From the NCBI GenBank assembly GCA_041591915.1, contig JBFHRB010000082.1, positions 1 to 12,657 on the forward strand: DNA of 12,657 bases, given 5' to 3'. The notes under the pieces are model-generated. The model was not told the DNA's origin. It searched no databases and saw only the letters and a list, made by a program, of their open reading frames with translations. This document shows positions 6,583 to 12,657 of the stretch, one piece after another. A program made the position numbers and the translations under genes. Origin of the DNA: JBFHRB01 sp041591915. Its GTDB lineage: Bacteria > Actinomycetota > Nitriliruptoria > Nitriliruptorales > Nitriliruptoraceae. Every line of letters begins with the position of its first letter. Position 1 is the stretch's first letter.

Positions 6583-7545
6583 TCAGGCGACGAGCTCGAA
6601 TGCACCGTCATCGGTGGCGGCCGCTGGGCGGTCGCGGTGGATGCCGGCACGCTCGAGCGCAGCGTCGCTGGCCAGGGCGGCAGCACGGCGGGGGCTCATG
6701 CGGCGAAGCGTGTCGAGGCGGGCGTTTCGGAACAGGTGCGCGTCCTCGAAGCCGGCCCACTCCCGGATGGTCGCGTCCATCGACTCCATGCGCTTGGCGC
6801 CATCGAAGTCGCCGAAGAGCGAGACGATCACGAAGTCGGTCTCCTCCTGTGGGCGGACGCCGGTACCGACCGGGGCCCACAGCCGCTCCATCGCGAAGCG
6901 CGTCAGCCTGCGGGCCTTGGGGCTTCGTTCGAGGCGGAGGCGGGCCTGGGCCCGGTAGAACGCGAAGTGGCGCCGCTCGTCCTTGATGACGCGCGCGAGG
7001 ATGTCCTGCAGGACCGGGTGCTCGGTCTGGGCGATGATCGCCTGGTACCCGGTCAGGGTCGACAGCTCGTTCACGGCACCCCAGGTCATGTGGACCGCCG
7101 CGAAGTCGTCGATGAAGGACGAGGCGACGCTGGTGGCGACCTGGCCGATGGCGCCCTTGCCACGCAGCCCACGCCGGATCACCTGGTTGCGGGCGCCGCG
7201 GGACGGGTAGGGCTGGCTCGCGGAGACGGCGTCGCGGTCGGGGTCGAGGCGGAAGCCGGCCTCGCCGAGGAAGCGGCTGAAGGCCTCGCCGTGCCAGAGC
7301 TCCTCGTAGACCCAGCACGACAGGAAGGCCGTGATGTCGGGGTCGTAGCGGACGGGGGTGGACAGCAGCTCGCGCAGGTACATCACCGTGTGCGACTCGA
7401 TGTCCATCATGTACGCGAGGGCACGTGCCTCGGCACCGCTGACGGGGTGGTCCTTGATCTCGTCCCACTTCACGCCGGTGAGGTCCACCTTGCGGGAGGC
7501 ACGGAGGTAGCGGTCGAGGTCGAAGTCTTCGAGGGGGGTGGTCAC
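6583..7545 (-). CDS. Ferritin-like diiron protein, acyl-ACP desaturase family
   Basis: A 320-residue soluble helical protein. It carries the full diiron ligand set: E50 (DIESH), E82 and H85 (EELWH), E160 (NELST), and E190 and H193 (DERRH). The pattern E, ExxH, E, ExxH matches the acyl-ACP desaturase family (EENRH and DEKRH in plant and mycobacterial DesA-type enzymes). Such enzymes use O2 and ferredoxin to place a double bond in an acyl chain bound to carrier protein. EELWH instead of EENRH is a variation, so another oxygenase or oxidase activity is possible. I prefer GTG at 7545, preceded by AGGA, to the TTG at 7608. The TTG is the start of a perfect TTGACA -35 box, and codons between the two have many A-ending third positions unlike the rest of the gene. 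It ends in a strong terminator and appears to be a single unit. Confidence 0.82.
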   Translation of the reverse strand: MTTPLEDFDLDRYLRASRKVDLTGVKWDEIKDHPVSGAEARALAYMMDIESHTVMYLRELLSTPVRYDPDITAFLSCWVYEELWHGEAFSRFLGEAGFRLDPDRDAVSASQPYPSRGARNQVIRRGLRGKGAIGQVATSVASSFIDDFAAVHMTWGAVNELSTLTGYQAIIAQTEHPVLQDILARVIKDERRHFAFYRAQARLRLERSPKARRLTRFAMERLWAPVGTGVRPQEETDFVIVSLFGDFDGAKRMESMDATIREWAGFEDAHLFRNARLDTLRRMSPRRAAALASDAALERAGIHRDRPAAATDDGAFELVA

Positions 7546-7580
7546 GGGGGTCCTGCTCGGCTCGGGTGCCGGTGGTTCGG

Positions 7581-7608
7581 TGACTAGGTCGAGCAGGCTT
7601 GGTGTCAA
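7581..7608 (-). promoter_or_regulatory. Promoter of the diiron desaturase gene
   Basis: A perfect TTGACA (7608-7603) is followed after 16 bases by TAGTCA (7586-7581), a weak -10 box. Transcription would begin near 7574, about 29 bases before the GTG start. The 20-bp palindrome 7610-7629 lies directly upstream of the -35 box. Confidence 0.45.
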
Positions 7609-7609
7609 C

Positions 7610-7629
7610 CACCGTCCGGTCGGACGGTG
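7610..7629. promoter_or_regulatory. Perfect 20-bp palindrome, probable operator
   Basis: CACCGTCCG (7610-7618) and CGGACGGTG (7621-7629) are perfect inverted arms separated by two bases. The site lies one base upstream of the desaturase -35 box. Its size and symmetry fit a dimeric TetR-type or similar regulator, which could repress from this edge position or recruit polymerase. No regulator gene lies next to it, and it differs from the operator near the TetR gene. Confidence 0.55.
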
Positions 7630-7941
7630 TCCCGATCCGTCGCGCGCGGGCTGCGCCTACCGACATCGGCGACCGCACGTCGGCTCGGGAGCCCTTCACG
7701 ACGGGCCCCTCCCGTGGCACAGTGGGAAACGCAGAGCCCGCGAAGAGCGCGCGGTCACCGAACACACTCTCCGGCGCACACGACAGACACCACACCGACG
7801 ACCGGGGACCCGTCAGCAGCGAAGGGCTGACACAAGCGGCGGCCGCTCTGACCCTTGGCCCGGACAGCTCCGGCAGGGAAAGCGCCCGCGGGCTCTGCGC
7901 ATGTCTGCCTTCGTCGTCCTGGCTCCGCCGGGCGTGCGCGG
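7630..7941. other. Intergenic region of about 310 bp without a recognised gene
   Basis: No reading frame here shows the third-position GC bias and residue make-up of its neighbours. The sequence has several small inverted repeats: GGCTC/GAGCC (7682-7693), ACGGG/CCCGT with a 5-base loop (7701-7715), GTCAGC/GCTGAC with an 8-base loop (7812-7831) and AGCGG/CCGCT (7835-7847). I compared it by eye with cobalamin, c-di-AMP, c-di-GMP, glycine and fluoride riboswitch patterns and with tRNA-type features and found no match. If the MBL gene is leaderless, this stretch is not its 5' leader. Confidence 0.4.
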
Positions 7942-7947
7942 TAGCGT
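7942..7947 (+). promoter_or_regulatory. -10 box of a leaderless MBL-fold gene
   Basis: TAGCGT (TANNNT pattern) ends six bases before the ATG at 7954. Transcription from it would begin at or within a base of the start codon, and no Shine-Dalgarno sequence is present. Leaderless messages of this kind are common in actinobacteria. No convincing -35 box is visible. Confidence 0.5.
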
Positions 7948-7953
7948 CGCGGC

Positions 7954-8667
7954 ATGCAGTCACGCCTCTACCTCAAGCAGCTCCTCGCCGGCGTCGACGT
8001 CGCCACGGGCGACGAGACCGCCGCCGGGATGCAGAACTTCATCTACCTCGTGGGCGATCGCCAGACGGGCGAGGCGGTCGCCATCGACGCGGCGTGGGAC
8101 GTGCAGGGCGTCGTCGACCACGCCGCCGGCGACGACATGCGCATCGTCGGCGCCCTGGTCACCCACCACCACCGCGACCACGTCGGCGGGCACTTCTACG
8201 GCCGCGACGTCGAGGGCCTGCTCGACCTCAAGGCGGCGGCGGACGTCGCCGTACACGTCAACCGCAACGAAGCCGAGTGGGTGACGAAGTCGTGCGGGCT
8301 CGAGCCCGGCGAGATGGTGACCCACGACTCCGGCGACGTCCTCGAGGTCGGTGACATCCGCATCGAGTTCCGCCACACCCCGGGGCACACCCCGGGGAGC
8401 CAGTGCTTCCTGGTCGACGACCGCTACCTCGTCGCCGGGGACACGCTCTTCCTGAACGGCTGCGGTCGCACGGACCTGCCGGGCGGCGACCCGGAGGAGA
8501 TGTACCGGACGCTGTACGAACGACTCGCGACGGTCCCGGACCGCGTGATGGTGCTGCCGGGCCACCTCTACTCCCCCGCGGCCGCCGCCACGATGGGCTC
8601 GGTGCGGGAGCGGAACCAGGTGTTCCAGCCGCGCGACGCCCAGGAATGGCTGCGCTACTTCGGGTAG
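7954..8667 (+). CDS. MBL-fold metallo-hydrolase, glyoxalase II / persulfide dioxygenase-like
   Basis: A 237-residue metallo-beta-lactamase-fold protein with the complete metal site: H71, H73, D75 and H76 (HHHRDH), H145 (HTPGHTPGS), D163 (GDTLF) and H204 (LPGH). The sequence NGCGRTDLPGGDPEEMY after the GDT motif is typical of the hydroxyacylglutathione hydrolase-like group, which also contains ETHE1-type persulfide dioxygenases. Likely activities are thioester hydrolysis or persulfide oxidation with a low-molecular-weight thiol; in actinobacteria that thiol would probably be mycothiol. Sequence alone does not decide between them. The ATG at 7954 directly follows a -10 box, suggesting leaderless translation. 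The dehydrogenase gene follows 75 bp later on the same strand and seems to have its own promoter. Confidence 0.87.
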   Translation: MQSRLYLKQLLAGVDVATGDETAAGMQNFIYLVGDRQTGEAVAIDAAWDVQGVVDHAAGDDMRIVGALVTHHHRDHVGGHFYGRDVEGLLDLKAAADVAVHVNRNEAEWVTKSCGLEPGEMVTHDSGDVLEVGDIRIEFRHTPGHTPGSQCFLVDDRYLVAGDTLFLNGCGRTDLPGGDPEEMYRTLYERLATVPDRVMVLPGHLYSPAAAATMGSVRERNQVFQPRDAQEWLRYFG

Positions 8668-8696
8668 CCGCCCCGACGCGCTCGTCGTGATGCCGA

Positions 8697-8702
8697 TACC
8701 GT
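8697..8702 (+). promoter_or_regulatory. Possible -10 box of the DUF1932 dehydrogenase gene
   Basis: TACCGT fits TANNNT and would start transcription near 8709, giving a leader of about 34 bases before the GTG at 8743. It overlaps the upstream alternative GTG at 8701, which argues against that start. No clear -35 box is visible. Confidence 0.3.
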
Positions 8703-8742
8703 GACGGGCCTGTCATCTTCCGAGCCGGCCACTGGGGGGATC

Positions 8743-9576
8743 GTGGCGAACATCGGCGTGCTGCACCCCGGAGCCATGGGGAGCGCTCTCGGCGCGGCCG
8801 CGATGACCAACGGCCACCGGGTCCGCTGGTGCTCGGCCGGACGCAGCGCCGACACGCACGCGCGCGCCGCCGCGGACGGGCTCATCGAGACCTCCAACCT
8901 CGACCAGCTGCTCAGCGTCTCGGAGGTCGTGCTCTCCGTGTGCCCGCCCGCGGCGGCCCTCGAGGTCGCCGCCGAGGTCGCGGGGCGCGGCTACGACGGC
9001 CTGTACGTGGACGCGAACGCGATCGCCCCTCGGACGGCGCTCGACATCGCCGAGGTGGTCGTCGCGGGCGGCGCGACCTTCGTCGACGGCGGCATCGTCG
9101 GGCCCCCGCCTCGCGAGCCCGGGTCGACCCGGCTCTACCTGTCCGGACCGGGCGCGCCGCGCGTCGCGGCGCTCTTCCGAGGATCGGCACTGCAACCGAT
9201 CGTGATCGACGACCGCTTCGGGAGTGCCTCGGCCCTCAAGTCGTGCTTCGCCGCGTGGACCAAGGGGACCGCGGCGCTGCTGCTCGCCATCGCCGCGACC
9301 GCGGACCGCTACGAGGTCGGCGATGCACTGCGATCGGAGTGGCAGACCTCGATGCCCGAGCTGGCCGACGACCTGGAGATGTTCCTCCGCCGAGCGCCGG
9401 CGAAGGCCTGGCGGTTCGTCGCGGAGATGGAGCAGATCGCGCTGGCGATGGACCATGCCGGCCAGCCGGCGACCTTCCACCTCGCGGCCGCCGAGGTCTA
9501 CGACCGGCTCGCACGCTTCAAGGACGCCGGCGAGGTGGACCCCGCCGAGGTCCTCAAGGCGCTGCAGGCCGAGTGA
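8743..9576 (+). CDS. NAD(P)-dependent dehydrogenase with DUF1932 C-terminal domain
   Basis: A 277-residue member of the beta-hydroxyacid / 6-phosphogluconate dehydrogenase-like superfamily. The nucleotide-binding motif GVLHPGAMGSALG (residues 5-17) starts a Rossmann domain, with VVLSVCPPAAALEVA as a later core strand. DGGIVGPPPREPGSTRLYLSG (about 115-135) and SALKSCFAAWTKGTAALLLA (163-182) match the DUF1932 type. K166 is in the place of the usual catalytic lysine, but the asparagine that normally follows in beta-hydroxyacid dehydrogenases is not in its usual position. I chose GTG at 8743, three bases after a G-rich stretch (8734-8739), because it places the glycine motif at the very N-terminus as in relatives; GTG at 8701 would add 14 low-complexity residues. 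Substrate is unknown. Its stop codon is three bases from that of the convergent surface protein. Confidence 0.85.
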   Translation: MANIGVLHPGAMGSALGAAAMTNGHRVRWCSAGRSADTHARAAADGLIETSNLDQLLSVSEVVLSVCPPAAALEVAAEVAGRGYDGLYVDANAIAPRTALDIAEVVVAGGATFVDGGIVGPPPREPGSTRLYLSGPGAPRVAALFRGSALQPIVIDDRFGSASALKSCFAAWTKGTAALLLAIAATADRYEVGDALRSEWQTSMPELADDLEMFLRRAPAKAWRFVAEMEQIALAMDHAGQPATFHLAAAEVYDRLARFKDAGEVDPAEVLKALQAE

Positions 9577-9579
9577 GGC

Positions 9580-12500
9580 CTACGGCTCGACGATCGCCTG
9601 GACCGCACTGCGGACGGCCGGGCTGATCGCGGCATCACCTCCCAGGTACCGGACGAGCCCGATCTCGGTGTGGTGGGCCTGGAGCCACGCCTCGGTCGCC
9701 TTGCTCGCGGACAGGTCCTGGCCGTTGACCAACAGCAGGATCCCGTTGTCCAGCACCACGCCCGGGGCTCCGCTGAGCCCGTCGGGGTAGTTCAGCCCGG
9801 TCGTGAGCCAGACCACGTCGGCCTCCATCCCGGCCGCAAGCGCGAGGTCGGCGATCTTGGCCGAGGTGTCGTAGCGGTCGAGTCCGCTCACGCGGTCAAC
9901 GGTGATGCCCATCCCCACGATCTCGTCCTCCACCGCCTGCGAGACCGAGAACGTCCCGCCCACGATCGTGACGTTGGTGACGCCGAGGTCGATCAGCGCC
10001 TGCTTCGTCGCCGAGTTCAGCGATTCGGCTTGCGTGAGCAGGATCGGCCGCTCCTGGAACCCGGCCAGGTAGCTGATCGCCATCGGGTCCGGCCAGCCGC
10101 GCGCGGGGTTGGGGTTGATCCCCTCCGCCACGTAGACGTGGGTCGCCGTCGCGGCCCGAGCCGAGCGGTCGCTCAGCGAGCGACCGGAAGCGGTCCGTTC
10201 CATCTCGATCCACTCGGCCAGGAACGTCGCGATGTCGATCGCCGTCTCGAACCGGCTCGCGCCCGCGAGCCGCACGATCTCGGTCACCCCAGCTGCGGCA
10301 AGGCCCGTCTCGACCGCCGGTGTGACCGCCACGGTGCCGCCGAGGATGTAGACGGTCTTGGCACCGAGCCGCTCGATCTCGGCCTTGACGTCCGGGTGCA
10401 GTTCCGCGGAGGTGGTCAGCAGCACCGGCGACCCCAGATGCGCCGCGAGCGGCCCGCCCGCGAGCGAGTCCGGGAACGCGTCCGACCGAGTCAGGATCAC
10501 GATCGGCATCGAGCCGTCCGCGTGGTGCCGCTTCGAGGTCTCGATCGCGGTCTGGATCCGCGTGTTGCCCTTGACCTGTTCGAACTCCGCGACCCCGTCG
10601 TTGTCCGCGATGGTCACCGTGGCCTTCGCACCCCCGACCGCGTAGCCACCGGCGACGACCGTCAACTCGACCCTCTCAGCCGCCTCCGGCTTGCGGTCGT
10701 CGGTCACGTCGACCGTGACGGTGGCCGAGGTGGCGCCGTCGGGGATGGTCACCGCGGTCGGCAGCGCCGCGTAGTCCTTGCCCGGGGTGGCCGTCCCGCC
10801 GACCGAGAGGTTGATGACGAGGTTCCCGCGCGTGTCTCCGCCTCGCGAGATCGTGAACTCCCCGTCGACCGGACCCTCCTCTGCGGCGGCAGCGGCGGAT
10901 GCGGACACCGTGGCGGTCGAGTCGTCGTCCCTGATCGTGACCGTGCCGGCCGCTGGGTCGAGCAGCGAGTACTCGGTACTCCCGGGCGGGGTGAGCGTGA
11001 GCACGACCGTCTCGTCACCCTCGACCAGGCTGTCGTCGACCACGTCCACGATGATGTCGAAGAACGAGTCGCCGGCCAGGATGGTCACGGGGCTGGTCAC
11101 GATCCCACCGGCCGCATCCCTCAGCGTGTGGTCGCCGGATCCCGCCGTGCCCCCGATCGTGAAGCCGACGTCCGTGGCGAGTGACGTGTCGCCGACGCGG
11201 CTGATGCGGACCAGGCCGTCGATCGGCCCCCGCTCGTCACCATCGGACGTGAGGCCGACGAAGACGCCCTCGTTGAGCTCGAACGCGCCTGCGTCGCACT
11301 CGGCCGTCGCGTCCTCGTCGCCGTCAGCCGGTCTGGTCGCGAAGCGCTGGTCGTTGTTCATGGCCGAGAAGCCGTCGAGGTCGACGCATGCCCCAGGCGA
11401 AACCGCGTCGACGGCGGGCGACGAGCCCTCGAGCGCGTGCGTCCGCGTCGGGCCGCCGTTGTCGGCCAGCGCAAGCAGGCCGGCGTCGCCCACCTGCTGG
11501 TCGCCCGTCCCGGCGAACGAGCAGGTGGTGTCGTCGGCGACGTTGTACCCACCGGACGAGATGGTCCCGGAGGCCGTCGCGCAGTTGCTGTCCGTCGCGA
11601 GGCCCTGGACGTTGCGGGCCAGCACGGACCGCGAGACCGTGACTGTCCCACCGACGCCGCTGTAGACGCCTGCGCCGACGCCGACCGACGTGTTGTCCGC
11701 GATGGTCACGAAGTTGAGGCTCGTCGTGCCGGCGTTCCAGATCGCGCCCCCTTCGTCCGTCGCGGCGTTGCCGCTGAAGGTCACGTTCTGTGCGTCGAGG
11801 GCATCGTCGAGGCCGAGCCACACACCGCCGCCGTCGGCCGCGGAGTTCTCCAGCACCGCCGTCTCGCTCAGGTTGGCCGTCGCGCCGAGTCCGAGGTAGA
11901 CGCCCCCTCCCCAGTTGGCCGCGACGTTGCCGGAGATGGTCGACTGGTCGACCTCGAACAGGGCACCGCCGCCGATCCACGCGCCAGCACCGTCGCCGGG
12001 GAGGCCGGTCGCGCTGTTGTCCTGCAGTTCGCTCGACGCGAGCCAGACGAACGCGCCCGGGGTCGATGCCCAGATGCCCCCGCCCTCCGGGGCGCTGTTG
12101 CCCGAGATCTCGATGCCCGAGGCGTTGACGCTGCCACCGTCGACGTAGAGGCCACCACCGCCGATCGTCGCCGTGTTCCCCGTCACCAGGGTCTGGCCGT
12201 CGAACGTGCTCCCCAGGGTCAGCAGGCTCGTGTCGCCGACCCAGGCGCCGCCGCCCTCCTCCGCGTCGTTGCCATCGACGAGGACGCCGAAGAGCTCTGC
12301 ATCGACGTTGTTCGCCGCCAGGTAGAGGCCGCCGCCGTAGCCGAGCCCCGGAACCGCCCCCGTGCCGTCCGCGGTGTTGTCGGAGATGGATGCGCCGGCG
12401 CTGTGCGCGGAGAGGAAGCCGGCCGCGACGTACACGCCACCGCCGTCGCCGTTCTCGGCATCGTTCGGCGTGGTGCCGCCGGCCGCGTTGCGGTCGAGGG

Positions 12501-12657
12501 TCGTCGAGGTGAGCGTGCTCGTCCCGCTCGCCTGGTACAGCCCACCGCCGTCGCCGCCGGCCACGTTGTCGTCGATGGCGGACCCGTCGGTGACCAGCGA
12601 GCCGGCGACGTAGATGCCACCACCGTCCTCGGACGCCACGTTCGAGCGCACGCTCGA
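9580..12657 (-). CDS. Large surface protein: beta-helix repeats, two Calx-beta domains, three cell-wall-binding repeats (5' end outside window)
   Basis: At least 1,025 residues, open to the right edge; the GTG at 12651 lies inside a repeat unit, so it is not the real start, and signal peptide and N-terminus are missing. Counting from that codon, residues 1 to about 345 are 12-13 Pmp-like repeats of the form xNxAxxGGGxY, predicting a right-handed parallel beta-helix. About 346-460 is the closing segment (DGFSAMNNDQRFATRPADGD, then CDAGAFELN) common in CSLREA/choice-of-anchor proteins. Calx-beta domains cover about 460-577 and 578-686, each ending in a DDD or DND turn (TVTIRDDD, TVTIADND). Residues 687-1023 are three cell-wall-binding repeats of the CWB2 type (PF04122), with TRIQTAIE, SRFETAID and DRYDTSAK and matching ILGGT, IVGGT and LGGDAAIS ends. 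It should be anchored noncovalently to the cell wall; an adhesive or surface-coat role is inferred. Confidence 0.88.
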   Translation of the reverse strand, partial: SSVRSNVASEDGGGIYVAGSLVTDGSAIDDNVAGGDGGGLYQASGTSTLTSTTLDRNAAGGTTPNDAENGDGGGVYVAAGFLSAHSAGASISDNTADGTGAVPGLGYGGGLYLAANNVDAELFGVLVDGNDAEEGGGAWVGDTSLLTLGSTFDGQTLVTGNTATIGGGGLYVDGGSVNASGIEISGNSAPEGGGIWASTPGAFVWLASSELQDNSATGLPGDGAGAWIGGGALFEVDQSTISGNVAANWGGGVYLGLGATANLSETAVLENSAADGGGVWLGLDDALDAQNVTFSGNAATDEGGAIWNAGTTSLNFVTIADNTSVGVGAGVYSGVGGTVTVSRSVLARNVQGLATDSNCATASGTISSGGYNVADDTTCSFAGTGDQQVGDAGLLALADNGGPTRTHALEGSSPAVDAVSPGACVDLDGFSAMNNDQRFATRPADGDEDATAECDAGAFELNEGVFVGLTSDGDERGPIDGLVRISRVGDTSLATDVGFTIGGTAGSGDHTLRDAAGGIVTSPVTILAGDSFFDIIVDVVDDSLVEGDETVVLTLTPPGSTEYSLLDPAAGTVTIRDDDSTATVSASAAAAAEEGPVDGEFTISRGGDTRGNLVINLSVGGTATPGKDYAALPTAVTIPDGATSATVTVDVTDDRKPEAAERVELTVVAGGYAVGGAKATVTIADNDGVAEFEQVKGNTRIQTAIETSKRHHADGSMPIVILTRSDAFPDSLAGGPLAAHLGSPVLLTTSAELHPDVKAEIERLGAKTVYILGGTVAVTPAVETGLAAAGVTEIVRLAGASRFETAIDIATFLAEWIEMERTASGRSLSDRSARAATATHVYVAEGINPNPARGWPDPMAISYLAGFQERPILLTQAESLNSATKQALIDLGVTNVTIVGGTFSVSQAVEDEIVGMGITVDRVSGLDRYDTSAKIADLALAAGMEADVVWLTTGLNYPDGLSGAPGVVLDNGILLLVNGQDLSASKATEAWLQAHHTEIGLVRYLGGDAAISPAVRSAVQAIVEP
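11600..12657 (-). repeat. Degenerate coding repeats of the beta-helix region
   Basis: Twelve to thirteen imperfect units of about 20-35 codons, each with a core of the type N-x-A-x-x-G-G-G-hydrophobic-Y/W followed by an S or T turn. Examples are SNVASEDGGGIY, GNDAEEGGGAW, GNTATIGGGGLY, GNVAANWGGGVY and ENSAADGGGVW. The array begins before the window edge, so the full number is unknown. Units vary in length through inserts such as TTPNDAENGD and TGAVPGLGY. Confidence 0.8.

Noticed and set aside
4979..6958. Plus-strand open frame of 659 codons across three minus-strand genes
   Set aside because: It is antisense to three recognised proteins; its sequence is the usual Asp/Arg/Gly/His-rich shadow.
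7839..7846. GCGGCCGC palindrome
   Set aside because: An 8-bp GC palindrome is expected by chance in DNA of this composition and has no supporting context.
7640..7900. Riboswitch or stable RNA in the gap
   Set aside because: GTGGGAAACGC and GGGGACCC looked like pieces of cobalamin or c-di-AMP riboswitches, but the other conserved parts are missing, and the downstream gene appears leaderless.
9670..11184. Plus-strand open frame of 504 codons
   Set aside because: It is antisense to the Calx-beta and cell-wall-binding domains and has no domain of its own.

Overview
The window is about 12.7 kb of very GC-rich DNA. Its real genes have G or C at nearly every third codon position, use GTG starts freely, and carry TANNNT-type -10 boxes. 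Together with an F420-type luciferase-like oxidoreductase and a surface protein ending in cell-wall-binding repeats, this points to an actinobacterium. A deep-branching group such as Nitriliruptoria or Acidimicrobiia is a guess that I cannot confirm. I see no rRNA, tRNA, CRISPR array, transposase or phage gene.

Layout. Positions 45-321 (-) hold the C-terminal coding remnant of an unidentified protein, broken by two apparent one-base frameshifts. Positions 351-968 (-) encode a TetR-family repressor, divergent from a Baeyer-Villiger-type flavin monooxygenase (1054-2559, +). The 85 bp between them hold a palindrome whose two TTGA arms double as the -35 boxes of both promoters. A 757-residue membrane protein follows (2599-4872, +), with an exported TPM domain, one membrane span, a long coiled-coil region and a Gly/Ser tail. 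Two hairpins separate it from a convergent minus-strand series: a small two-span membrane protein of general-stress type (4967-5458), an F420-dependent luciferase-like oxidoreductase (5537-6469) and an acyl-ACP-desaturase-like diiron protein (6583-7545). The desaturase and oxidoreductase genes are separated by a perfect 12-bp hairpin.

A gap of about 400 bp follows, with a strong palindrome upstream of the desaturase promoter and no convincing gene. Two plus-strand genes come next: a probably leaderless metallo-beta-lactamase-fold hydrolase (7954-8667) and a DUF1932-type NAD(P)-dependent dehydrogenase (8743-9576). Only 3 bp beyond, a very large surface protein converges from the right. Its 5' end lies outside the window (9580-12657, -). 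It is built as beta-helix repeats, two Calx-beta domains and three cell-wall-binding repeats.

How the genes work together. Most are single transcription units with their own promoters or terminators, so there is no long operon. The theme is oxidative metabolism (flavin monooxygenase, F420 oxidoreductase, diiron desaturase, dehydrogenase, thioester or persulfide-type MBL hydrolase) plus cell-envelope proteins. The best-supported regulatory unit is the TetR/monooxygenase pair. I found no convincing new defence or mobile system. The most unusual items are the shared operator/-35 palindrome, the long TPM coiled-coil protein, the palindrome at 7610-7629 and the broken gene at the left edge.
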